Under the pieces are notes generated by a model that was not told the DNA's origin, did not search any database, and was given only the letters and a program-made list of their open reading frames with translations. From assembly GCA_946406115.1 (NCBI GenBank), contig OX291551.1, positions 186,001 through 250,000 of the forward strand: a stretch of 64,000 nt of DNA, given 5' to 3'. Positions 48,421 through 58,499 of this stretch are shown here, in pieces. The first letter of the stretch is position 1; each line of letters starts with the position of its first letter. The position numbers and the translations under genes are program-made. Origin of the DNA: Apoda limacodes (taxonomy: Eukaryota > Arthropoda > Insecta > Lepidoptera > Limacodidae).

Positions 48421-49219
48421 TAATTAATGACACATTACGAACAGGGGATGCACCATGGATAGTCATCCACCGTTGGCTGCTTGATGTAGGGGGATTCAGG
48501 ATGGGGGTGGGTGTGGCGCATAAACGTGTACATGTATGTGTGTTTACACATATTTGCATAGATTTTGTGTATTTGGTGGCCTGGTTCCTGCGTGATTGAT
48601 GGTAACAGGTGTACACCCGGGAAGTTTCTTATCACTTCTTATTCCCTTAGGCTTGTTTCCGAAGTGATGGTACGTTAAATGGTGTGCATTTGTTGCTGGA
48701 CTGTCTTGTGGGAGCTGGGCTACTTCATGATGTACAACTTTTGTGAGTATGTGTATGCATATGGGTATGTGTGCACGTTTGTGTGATACGCGCTCTCGCA
48801 TTTGAAGCCTCTTTGGCGCTGGGCGGCAGATGGTGGGTTGCAGCGGGTTATTAATACTATATTTATTATATTATTATACTTGTTCCTATTATATGTAAGT
48901 TTATTCATATATGTATATTTTTTCTAGTAGTATCAATTTTCGATACACTATGTTTTATGTATATTTATGTGTTTTCTTGTGTATGTATTTATTAATTTAT
49001 TTAGTAATATTATTGTAAAAACTTTGATTGAATTTAGTAAATGCTTTTGACCTTCCAATCTTCTCCTCTTATCTAAATTTTTTCAAAAGCAACTATAAAT
49101 CAGTTTTAAGTTCAGAGTACGTGTGTTCGCCGTGTGATGGTAAATGTAAACTTGGGTGTGTAAATCTCAATATGAATCGGGTATATATTTTGTTCCTTTA
49201 CTACACACATTGTGACTAA
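48421..49219. other. Interval with LINE 3'-like sequence
   Basis: The block around 48650-48720 (CCTTAGGCTTGTTTCC and GTGCATTTGTTGCTGG) has a diverged counterpart at 56630-56705, suggesting an old shared 3' UTR. No coding signal. Confidence 0.45.
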
Positions 49220-49410
49220 TACAATCAAAGTTTTATTGGACGTGTTTGAGTGCGTCATGCTCTCTCAAAGTCTCTGCGGTGGTGGCGTGTGTGTCGGGTC
49301 GTTACGTTCCTTAAAACATGGTTGAGCGAAACGGTGGCTGATTCATGTGTCATACTTGTGAACGGGTGCCGCTGTGGAGGCTGGTCTGCTCTTGCAAACT
49401 TCTTTGTATT
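49220..49410 (+). repeat. Dispersed repeat, reverse-complement partner of 37310-37510
   Basis: Shares TGGCTGATTCATGTGTCATA, GGAGGCTGGTCTGCTCTTGC and GTCGGGTCGTTACGTTCC. No ORF of family character. Confidence 0.8.
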
Positions 49411-49959
49411 AATTGTTAGTATTCGGTCATCGGTGTAGGATTTCAACGGCAACTCCTCAATTATTAAACGAATAATACTTGACGTTTTCAAGTAGCTTAT
49501 GTCCTTTTCCGGGACTCAAAACAATCTGCATGCCAAATTTCATCTTGATCGGTACAGGGGTTTCACCGTGAAAAGGTAACTTTAAGCACTTGATCCTAAT
49601 TAATTCTCAAAAATCTGAATTTAAAGCTAAAGAATCCCATTTCGATAGATCATCTAAATTGGATTCTGGCGTAAATAACCTCAAAATACACGCTTAGCAT
49701 GTGTAATATTTTGAAGCCTATATTTTTACAAATTTCTGCACGCCATCACTTAATTTTAACATATCATTCTAATAACTAAAATGTAAAAACAATTCTAGTT
49801 CGTACTGCATCAATATTGATCTAAATACTATTATTTATCTTTATTTAAACCTACAAAATGATTAATAAAATAACTTTAATCTAAAGAAAAACAGTTACTA
49901 GGGTCATTTTTATAGGTGAGCAAGGACGTAGCCAGCTTTTGAGTTAGGGGGGGACAGAC
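49411..49959. other. Intron interval with one short repeat arm
   Basis: 49430-49500 is the reverse complement of the modules at 50860-50945 and 51002-51090. The rest is unassigned. Confidence 0.5.
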
Positions 49960-50108
49960 TATGGGGTTCTTCAAGAAAGAAGTTATTGTATTTTTAAAGG
50001 GCCGGCAACGCCTGAGTGATACCCCTGGTGTTACAAGCGTCCATAGGCTACGGTGACCGCTTACCATCAGGCGGACCGTAAGCTTGTTTGCCAATTTAGA
50101 GGTATAAA
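49960..50108 (+). mobile_element. LINE-A copy 5, 3' end only
   Basis: GGGTTCTTCAAGAAAGAAGT through GGTGACCGCTTACCATCAGG to the A-rich end; strongly 5'-truncated. Confidence 0.9.
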
Positions 50109-50226
50109 AATAAGACTTGCTACAAAATATAATTTTATACGGCAACAATGGCATTGTAGGCACTTTACTCCATTATTATTCATATGTAAAACTCCATAGG
50201 CGTGGAGCTACTTCTGCTCTTGATTT

Positions 50227-50484
50227 TTATACATTACATTTTGAACCTATTTTTTCAATACCGGAGATAAAATTTATTTCATAGGTCATAATATCACGAA
50301 TAGATTGGAAATCTTCTTGCCTTTCAACCACCTGAATAGGGGAGTTACGGCACCAAAGCACATCCATACACTGAGGCAAACTATACAGAAGACGTCCTCG
50401 GACATCAGCCCATGTGTCAAGCCTCTGTGGATTATGAGAAAGTTGACTGGTAATACGTCGAGGTGTTTGAGATGTGTGTGTCAT
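50227..50484 (-). CDS. Unrecognised 85-codon ORF
   Basis: Minus-strand frame with balanced composition, including RLDTWADVRGRLLYSLPQCM and VERQEDFQSIRDIMTYEINF. I do not recognise a family. No splice sites or homologous copy were identified in the window, and it lies in the 9.3-kb POU-gene intron on the same strand as the gene. It may be a fragment of a transposon protein or a spurious frame. Confidence 0.2.
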   Translation of the reverse strand: MTHTSQTPRRITSQLSHNPQRLDTWADVRGRLLYSLPQCMDVLWCRNSPIQVVERQEDFQSIRDIMTYEINFISGIEKIGSKCNV

Positions 50485-50794
50485 TCGACAACTAAATCAG
50501 ATCTACAAAACAGTCAAACATAACCTATCCAGCTACTAAAAAGAGTGAAACGGGGGATGTCATATCCTCGAAACTGTTTACAATCGTACTGATGTCTTTA
50601 AGTTTTGATAACTGAAAACGACAAGGCATAAGTAAATGTAAACAGCGAGTAAATCTCACACCTAAAATTTTCTGACGATTATATTATAGTGCAGTTGGGT
50701 ATACATTTAGGTTGGGCAGGATTTAGGAAGCTTCGATACGTGTTAACGTCGCTCATACTGCAGTGCTCCTACCTACTTTTTCTGGGACAATTAG

Positions 50795-51117
50795 TCAATA
50801 CTTATATCATAAATGCGAAAGTATCTCTGTCTGTCTGTCTATTTGTCTGACATAGGCTACTTGAAAACGTCAAGTGTGAGTGGTTTTTTTTTCTATAATT
50901 AAGGAGTTGCCGTTGAAATCCTACACCGATAATCGAATTAAGGGCGAGTAGAACCGCGGGAAAATTTTGCATGGAGATATTTTGAGTCCGTGGGATGGAC
51001 ATCAGTTACTTGAAAACGACAAGCGTGAGTCGGATTTTTTATATAATTGAGAAGATGCCGTTGAAATCCTACACCGATAACCGATTTCTGGCGGGCGGAA
51101 CCGTAGGCAAAAGCTAG
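50795..51117 (+). mobile_element. Helitron-like or related non-autonomous element
   Basis: Starts TCAATACTTATATCATAAAT followed by GCGAAAGT and a (CTGT)n-like run, and ends GGCAAAAGCTAG before T. Inside are two direct copies of a module around GTTGAAATCCTACACCGATA (50860-50945 and 51002-51090). Confidence 0.5.
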
Positions 51118-51909
51118 TAGATAATAAATAAAGCGATCACGTGTTAACACGACCTTACATCATCAAATACTGTGGAACTACTTTTCTACTCGTGAAAGGT
51201 TACACGAACAGTTGACTGTTAAGATGGGTACAGATTATTTGCAACACAAGATACAATGCAACACGAATGTATGTGGACGGTCTGCGCGCCTCAACAACGG
51301 CCATTACCGGCAGTGTTCAGCGCGCACGCCATGGAGCCGTTTATTTTTGAAGTGCACATGAGTATATTGGTGTTTCAATTATTTTATTACATCATTTTAT
51401 AAAAAAAGTCTTAGTCGTCATCTTCATCCATTTTTACAATCGACAATTTAAATATCGCTGGCAGTAGGCAGGTCCAGATTACACTGCGCGCACTCAAAGC
51501 GATCGTCGAAAAACCGAAAATAGGCGGGAACCAACGCGCGCCTTGAGAATGTACGTAGCATGCGCGCAATTGATTTTAGTGCGTTCGCGAACACATTGAA
51601 ATTTTTTTTGACAACATGACTTAACATCAAAACACTTACGAACTGCCTCTATAGGTCAAAGGTTGAACGAACGACTGTTGGAAGACGGTGCAGTGTAGTA
51701 GCAGTAAAAATGCGGGCGATCCGAATAGGTGCATTATAAATGACTAAATTATCTCGAAAATATGCCAACGCATGCACGCCCTTGTGGGCGAGTGAGTAAT
51801 GACGCTTTTGAAGGTATGTGTTGGTTGTTTTATGAAGGTGTTGCCTTTGCCTTTTTGGTGAGGTGACTCAAATTTAGATTTGTTTTACAGTTACCGTGAT
51901 TTATCCGAA
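51118..51909. other. Intron interval, nothing recognised
   Basis: Mixed composition with no convincing ORF. The minus frame at 51448-51630 has no family character. Confidence 0.5.
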
Positions 51910-52284
51910 ATCTATCATTTAACTGCCTTTGCACAGGCCACATCCATGATACGAACTCTCAACTACCCCTCGTCAACTAATACACAGTTTGCAAAAGTGA
52001 TACAATAGAACTTGACCGGAATGTAAAGCTCAAAGTACCACCTAAAATTTCAAAGCTGCTAAACTAGAAATACTCACCAACTTGGAAAAATCGCTATCAC
52101 TAGCAATAAGTAATTAAGTAATAAGTAAACGCCACAAGTAATTATACAACTTATATCCAAAAAGAAGAAACAAAACAAACCTATTGCCACCTTGAACTTT
52201 CGCAAACTGTGTATTAGTTGACGAGGGGTAGTTGATAGTTCGTATCGTGGCTGTGTTCTGTGCAAAGGCAGTTAAATAGTAGAT
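51910..52284. mobile_element. Inverted-repeat element (MITE-like)
   Basis: Ends of about 90 bp are reverse complements: 51910-52000 against 52193-52284, including CAACTACCCCTCGTCAACTA and ATTTAACTGCCTTTGCACAG. 375 bp in total, no ORF. No clear target duplication was seen. Confidence 0.8.
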
Positions 52285-52384
52285 GTTCTATCAATCTCCC
52301 TTATCTCCCGCGCTAGCGTCCATGTGTTAGAGACACGTTCTGTTTCTATTTAAATTAATTTGATTCTCCAAGTCAATAAACCGT

Positions 52385-52925
52385 CAAGCATTGTGCACAC
52401 GCAGGTCACATACACACATTGTGCACATATAGGTCACACAAACACATTGTGCACACACAGGTCACATACACACATTGTGCACACGCAGGTCACATACACA
52501 CATTGTGCACACGCAGGTCGCATACACACATTATGCACACGCAGGTCACATACACACATTGTGCACATATAGGTCACACAAACACATTATGCACACGCAG
52601 GTCACATACACACATTGTGCACATATAGGTCACACAAACACATTGTGCACACACAGGTCACATACACACATTGTGCACACGCAGGTCACATACACACATT
52701 GTGCACACGCAGGTCACATACACACATTGTGCACATGCAGGTCACATACACACATTGTGCACACGCAGGTCACATACACACATTGTGCACACGCAGGTCA
52801 CATACACACATTGTGCACACGCAGGTCACATACACACACATTGTGCACACGCAGGTCACATACACACACATTGTGCACACACAGCGCAGACACACACAAT
52901 GTGCACACACAAGTCACACACACAT
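52385..52925. repeat. 28-bp minisatellite
   Basis: About 19 units with consensus around CACATTGTGCACACGCAGGT followed by CACATACA. Variant units (CATATAGGTCACACAAA) recur in a pattern. Because 28 is not a multiple of three, all + frames stay open over long stretches; those frames are artefacts. Confidence 0.96.
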
Positions 52926-53511
52926 ATAGCATTAATATCATGCTAAGTGTAAAATCAATAAAAATAGAATTGCTTAAAATTATGAACTCTGCATCATTAA
53001 AAAAGTTCAAAATTTAATTAATTGTGTGTTTTTATTTGCGAGAATGATTTTAATTTATATATTTATTTTGATTTAATTAAAACGTCTTATTGTGTATTAA
53101 AATTATTTATTAGTAACGGGTCTTGGTTATGAACCCAATAACAGTTTTCTATCTACTTATGCACGACAATCTTCTGTACATACAAAAGAAAAACTAACTG
53201 ACTGATTTTATGACATATCAAAGCGCAACCCAAACCGCTGGGTCTAGGAACATGAAACTAAGCATGTGGGTTACTTACTTCACGTAGAGACACATACACA
53301 TTGACGGATTTCTAAAAGTTTACACGGACAAAGCGGCGGAAAAATGCATGTCTTTAAAATATATGTTATCAAATATGTAGTCTATAAAAGCTGCGTCAAA
53401 AATGACATACTATGCACAGATGAGTTCGTTTGGAATTGACTTGATACCTATAGATTTTATAAAATTGGCCCTACAGAAATTTAATATGTTCTAAAAAGAC
53501 TAGTATTGTAC
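52926..53511. other. Intron interval, no gene
   Basis: AT-rich, no features. Confidence 0.55.
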
Positions 53512-53614
53512 CTGAAGGGGCGAGAGCAGCGAGCGGAGCGTGAGGAGCAAGCGAAGCACGAGCTTGCAGTTGCTGCAGTTGGTGGGCGGCCGCCTGGGCC
53601 ACCGCGTGCTGCAC
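53512..53614 (-). CDS. nub: POU class II gene (nub/pdm-like), Ala/Gln-rich exon
   Basis: Exon of 103 nt with acceptor CATTGCAG before 53614 and donor GTACAA at 53511. It reads 34 codons plus the first base of a split Gly codon that the exon ending at 44172 completes. The product begins VQHAVAQAAAHQLQQLQAR and ends in an Ala/Pro/Leu stretch (LAALAPS). Such Gln/Ala segments act as activation regions in POU class II factors; here that role is inferred from composition. The frame has no stop and joins cleanly to both neighbouring exons. Confidence 0.7.
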
Positions 53615-53807
53615 CTGCAATGCACCGCGTCACTATCACGTCACCGTCAGCCGCGTTCTTTGAACGTCTCAACGACCGCAATACTTTATCATCTGGACCA
53701 CATTTTATGTTTTTAATATTCATTTAAATTGGAATCGTGACAATTCAAACGGCATCAAGTTATAGACAATTAGACTTGATTTGGATTATATCATAAGAAT
53801 CATAAAC

Positions 53808-53819
53808 TGTGTGTGTGTG

Positions 53820-53914
<95 letters not shown>
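53808..53914. repeat. Long (GT)n / (CA)n microsatellite
   Basis: About 107 bp of GT on the + strand with two single-base interruptions (TTG near 53820 and 53885). In the POU-gene transcript it reads CA and begins about 10 nt after the donor at 53924. Confidence 0.98.
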
Positions 53915-53917
<3 letters not shown>

Positions 53918-53924
53918 TGGGCAC

Positions 53925-54032
53925 CTGCGTGTGCAGCAGCAGAGAGTGTGCACCGTGCTGGGACAGCAGCAGGTGCTGCAGCTGCGCGAGTGCTCCCCCA
54001 GCGACACCCGCGGAGCCCGCCGCGCCGCCGGC
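53925..54032 (-). CDS. nub: POU class II gene (nub/pdm-like), Ala/Gln/Leu-rich exon
   Basis: Exon of exactly 36 codons, phase 0 to 0, with acceptor TTTGCAG before 54032 and donor GTGCCC at 53924. It encodes a Gly/Ala-rich start followed by LAQLQHLLLSQHGAHSLLLH, a Gln/Leu-rich segment of the sort found upstream of the POU domain in class II (Oct-1/pdm) proteins. The donor departs from the GTAAGT consensus and is followed within about 10 nt by a long (CA)n tract in the transcript. The next exon is only 310 nt away. Exon identity is supported by high GC content against AT-rich surroundings and by phase agreement with both neighbours. Confidence 0.68.
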
Positions 54033-54205
54033 CTGCAAATTTAAACACCTTCGCGTCACTAAGGCTGCAAATCACTTGCACTGCTGTTTATCTTAACTCT
54101 TGACCCATAATTAGATACGAGCGTCAGTAGAGAGAGAGTTAACGTTTTTCAAGTGACACCATTTCTAGAGACAACCGATTCTTGGAGCCAAGAGGCCATA
54201 ATATG

Positions 54206-54268
54206 GACCGCTTACCATCCATCAGGCGGATCCTTAGCTTGTTTGCCACCTTAGTGCTATAAAAACAA
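54206..54268 (+). mobile_element. LINE-A copy 6, 3' end only
   Basis: ACCGCTTACCATCCATCAGG through GCTTGTTTGCCACCTTAG to TATAAAAAC; about 60 bp. Confidence 0.85.
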
Positions 54269-54639
54269 TGGTTTTTGTTTAATACATAAACATAAAAATA
54301 TCATATAATAAAAATTACGGGATGTGTTACAGTTCAGTAGTAGGGGGTCACTTGTAAAGACCAGATGCAACGAAAACATGTTTTTTTCAAAAATCGCGTT
54401 GTTACAAATAATACAAGTAACTAGGTGAACGTATGAAGCAAAATCCTATCTAAACGCAAAATTTCATCCAAATCGTTGAATTGCTCGTTTAAATATGTGA
54501 AAAAACGTTGAGTAGAGCAAAGTAGCCATCAGTTAGATCCTCGATTGATAAATTCGGGTTCGTAAAAAAGATGGCTGCCACGTAACACATTGTGTAGTTT
54601 GAGCTAAAAATTAACGCTTACTAGGATTTAGACCTAGTG

Positions 54640-54945
54640 CACATTAACACGAGAGTGATCGCGTTAGTTAGGCGCACTAATTAAGACGGGAGTGATCGCG
54701 TTAGTTAGGCGCACTAATTAAGATGAGAGTGATTGCGCTAGTTAGGCGCACTTATTAAGAGAAGAGTGATCGCGTTAGTTAGGCGCACTAATTAAGACGA
54801 GAGTGATTGCGCTAGTTAGGCGCACTAATTCAGACGAGAGTGATGGCGTTAGTTAGGCGCACTAATTAAGACGAGAGTGATCGCGTTAGTTAGGCGACCT
54901 AATTAAGACGAGAGTGATTGCGCTAGTTAGGCGCACTAATTTATA
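54640..54945. repeat. 37-bp tandem repeat
   Basis: About eight units built on AGTGATCGCGTTAGTTAGGC followed by GCACTAATTAAGACGAG. Units alternate between ATCGCGTT and ATTGCGCT variants. Confidence 0.94.
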
Positions 54946-55384
54946 AAAAGATACTATCAATAGTTACTTATTTTATTTTATTATTTCATTTATCTGGTAT
55001 ATCTAGTTTATCTAATTTTTTTCATTTATCTCATTTATTTTATTTATTTATATTAAGACAACAAACGGTAATTTACAGAGAGTGAAAAATACAATACATT
55101 TTATTTAATTAACGACCTATAGTGTCGTTACATGATTAATTATGATAATTATTAAGAGCTATAATTAAGTACATGGTTGAGACAATGTCGTTGAGCACAA
55201 GGCGAGATTCATTTTGTTTTGAAATAAAGGTAACAGACTCAATTTAGTTTATTTAAAATACGATAGGATAAGATACATTGGATTTACCTTCAATTTCATA
55301 CAAAAGCGCTGACCACGACCAGCCACCTCGACTGAATGGTCCTAAAGACGAAGGAGGCTCCCCACCACCACCACCAGCCCAGAA
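54946..55384. other. Intron interval, no gene
   Basis: AT-rich with TTTATCT/ATTTATT runs at 54960-55050; nothing else recognised. Confidence 0.55.
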
Positions 55385-56505
55385 TCGAGCCAGTGCAGTA
55401 TCATAGTGCAGTCTCATAGTGCAGAATCATAGTGCAGGCTCATAGTGCAGTCTCATAGTGCAGGCTTACAGTGCAGGCTCATAGTGCAGGCTCATAGTGC
55501 TAGCTCACAGTGCAGGCTCATGGTGCAGTCTCATGGTGCAGTCTCATAGTGCAGGCTCATAGTGCAGTCTCAGAGTGCAGGCTCATAGTGCAGTCTCATA
55601 GTACAGGCTCATAGTACAGTCTCATAGTGCAGGGTCATAGTGCAGTCTCATAGTGTAGGCTTATAGTGCAGGCCCATAGTGCAGGCTCCTAGTGCAGTCT
55701 CATATTGCAGTCTCATAGTGCAGTCTCATAGTACAGGCTCATAGTGCAGTCTCATAGTGCAGTCTGATAGTGCAGTCTCATAGTGCAGGCCCATAGTGCA
55801 GTCTCATAGCACAGGCTCATAGTGCAGGCTCATAGTGCAGGCTCATAGTGCAGTCTCATAGTGCAGGCTCATAGTGCAGGCTCAAAGTGCAGGCTCAAAG
55901 TGCAGGCTCATAGTGCAGTCTCATAGTGCAGGCTCATAGTGCAGGCTCATAGTGCAGTCTCATAGTACAGGCTCATAGTGCAGTCTCATAGTGCAGAGTC
56001 ATAGTGCAGTCTCATAGTGCAGGCTTATAGTGCAGGCTCATAGTGCAGGCTCATAGTGCAGTCTCATAGTGCAGTCTCATAGTGCAGTCTCATAGTGCAA
56101 GCTCATAGTGCAGTCTCATAGTGCAGGCTCATAGTGCAGTCTCATAGTGCAGGCTTATAGTGCAGGCTCATAGTGCAGGCTCATAGTGCAGGCTCATAGT
56201 GCAGTCTTATAGGGCAGGCTCATAGTGCAGTCTCATTGTGCAGTCTCATAGTGCAGGTTCATAGTGCAGTCTCATAGTACAGGCTCATAGTACAGTCTCA
56301 TAGTGCAGGGTCATAGTGCAGTCTCATAGTGTAGGCTTATAGTGAAGGCCCATAGTGCAGGCTCCTAGTGCAGTCTCATATTGCAGTCTCATAGTGCAGT
56401 CTCATAGTACAGGCTCATAGTGCAGGCTCAAAGTGCAGGCTCACAGTGCAGTCTCATAGTGCAGGCTGATAGTGCAGTCTCATAGTGCAGGCTCATAGTG
56501 GAGGC
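55385..56505. repeat. 13-bp satellite array, about 85 units
   Basis: Units TCATAGTGCAGGC and TCATAGTGCAGTC over 1.1 kb. A block of about 150 bp at 55598-55745, recognisable by variants such as CAGGGTCATAG, TGTAGGCTTATAG and CTCATATTGCAG, recurs in the same order at 56276-56420, offset 676 bp = 52 units. Confidence 0.97.
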
Positions 56506-57328
56506 ATTTCTATTTCCACAAAGGTTCAGTAAATCATTTACGTCTGAAAAGTTAAAGGAGCACTTTAGAGACCAATCTGAGTGGGAATGTTATGACTTTG
56601 CCCTGAAAAGTTTCATGTCGCTTTCTCTCTCCTTAGGCTAGTTTCCATTTCATCCATTCCATTCCAATCATTTAAATGATTTGCATTTGTTGCCAGGCTG
56701 TTTTTCTTTAATATGTATTTGTATATCTTTATAAAATTATGTATGTATATGTAATATACATATATATCTTTATATATACAATTTACGTGTCACGTTGTTT
56801 GTCCGCGATGGAGTCCTAAACTACTGAATGGGGGCTGGAAGTTTGTATTGAAATCTGTCATTAATTAAGCTTAATGTATGTGATTGGTTTCCGGCCTTGA
56901 GGTTTAGAATTAAGGCTTAATTATATCAGCGTTTTTGGAAAATCATCCCCTAGAGGTCGAAATAGGGGATTAAATTTTGTATGAGAATTCCGATATTTTT
57001 TTGTCTAGAGATTTAAAATTTTGCACCAACGTTTTATTAATAACATTCGCGAACATTTGGAATGAATTTTGCAAAATTCATCTTCTAAGGAGTAAAATGA
57101 GGGTTGGATGTGTGCATGGAAATTCGACATTTTTAAAGTTAAATTAATGCATACATTTTGATATTTGGCCTTCAGGTTAAAAATTAAGATTGACCCCTAG
57201 ACGGCAAAATAGAAGATAAAAATTTGCATAAGAATTCCGATACTATACTGTAGGTAAACCCGTGAACAGTCAAAAGCTGTCTTATTTTTTCTTCAAAAGT
57301 CCACGCCAACAAAGTCGTGGGCCTGTGT
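56506..57328. other. LINE 3' debris and repeat sequence
   Basis: 56510-56640 reads as a possible LINE C-terminus (KLKEHFRDQSEWECYDFALK). 56630-56705 is like 48650-48720. 56765-57250 looks like a dispersed repeat (GTCCGCGATGGAGTCCTAAA). Confidence 0.45.
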
Positions 57329-57537
57329 AAAGTCTCTGAAGTGGTAGTCGTGCCGGAGAAGGAGACCGGAGTGAACTCGGCTACTACAACAGAAGGGGAT
57401 CAGGGGCCCTTCCGCCCGCCGTGCCAGCAACCGTATCATCTATGTTGAGCTTCGGCAGTCTTAGTACCGCACCTTTTTGTCTTCTAAGCTGTCTGTGCAG
57501 TGAATCCTCATCCCTAGTCTGAAAACCTTTATATACA

Positions 57538-58246
57538 ATGGCCAGAAATAGAAAAAGGAAAAGAGTTTTTACAGCGGCTACTCCATCCACATACAATGTG
57601 GATTTTTGCAATATAAGGGGTATTCACGCAAATCTTAATGCAGTCCACCATCACCTCGAGACTGCGCAGCCAACCATCCTCTTTCTAACGGAGACGCAGA
57701 TATCCTCCCTCAAGCACAATTTTTTGAGTCGTGCCGGTGTATGTATGTTCGTCCGGGAGAATATCTGCTGTCGCCGACTTCATAGCCTTGAAGACAGGGA
57801 CCTGTCGATATTGTGGGTGCGCGTAGATCACGGCGGCCACACTCGTTTCTATGCGTGCCTATACAGGTCTCACCTATGGATTCTCTAAGCTGGTACTTTC
57901 TCCAACGAGAATACCAGATATAGAAGACCATACGAGCTCCTTACTGGACCTTCTGCTGACTACACGTCCGGACGGATACTCCGTATTAGTGGATGCGCCT
58001 CTTGGCTCCTCGGACCACTGTCTCGTTCGGATTCAAATGTCATGCACAAAACCCGATCCTTCTGGGCCAACTAATTGGCGTCGTGTGTGGCACTATAAGT
58101 CGGCAGACTGGGACGGATTGCGAGAATTTTATGCATTGTACCCGTGGAGGCAGCTCTGCTTTAGCTCAGATGATCCTGACGTCTGCGCAGCCGCAGTCAC
58201 TGCGACAATCCTCGCTGGTATGGAATGTTTCATTCCTAACGAGTAA
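57538..58246 (+). pseudogene. LINE-A copy 7 endonuclease remnant
   Basis: Starts MARNRKRKRVFTAATPS, then YNVDFCNIRGIHANLNAVHH and FLTETQISS (the conserved metal-binding Glu). After the 181-nt deletion it continues with SPTRIPDIEDHTSSLLDLLL and SSDHCLV. The deletion removed the GDLNAHH motif and shifts frame. Confidence 0.88.
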
Positions 58247-58499
58247 AGCTTAACTTCTTAAGCAAACTGCGTATGAGGCTTGGACCACGGCTCGTAATAA
58301 TAAGGATCCGAATATTTCTGAGTTAAAACGCAAATTAAATGCTGCCTCGAGGTTCAGTAAGAAAGCAACTGCTAGAGCAAAATTCCAATTCATCGGCAAA
58401 ATAGGTGGGCGACTTGCGAGCTATCCTTCTGGGAGTCATGCTTTCCGGTCGCTTGCTTAAGCTGCCGAGGGGAACTTCTGCCAGTCGTCGTTACCACCA

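Noticed and set aside
52360..53017. Long open frames in the 28-bp array as a secreted or His/Thr-rich protein
   Set aside because: Every + frame is open because of the repeat; no start context, splice signal or unique sequence supports a gene.
53760..54103. His/Thr or Cys/Val repeat frames over the GT microsatellite as genes
   Set aside because: They are translations of the dinucleotide repeat; only the exon 53925-54032 in one frame is supported.
52385..56505. CRISPR array
   Set aside because: Units are directly adjacent without unique spacers, and the genome is an insect's.
5095..56686. Perfect octamer sites (ATGCAAAT or ATTTGCAT) at 5095, 29125, 48552 and 56679 as autoregulatory POU sites
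   Set aside because: About two are expected by chance in 64 kb, more in AT-rich DNA, and the first two are the same position in copies of repeat R1.
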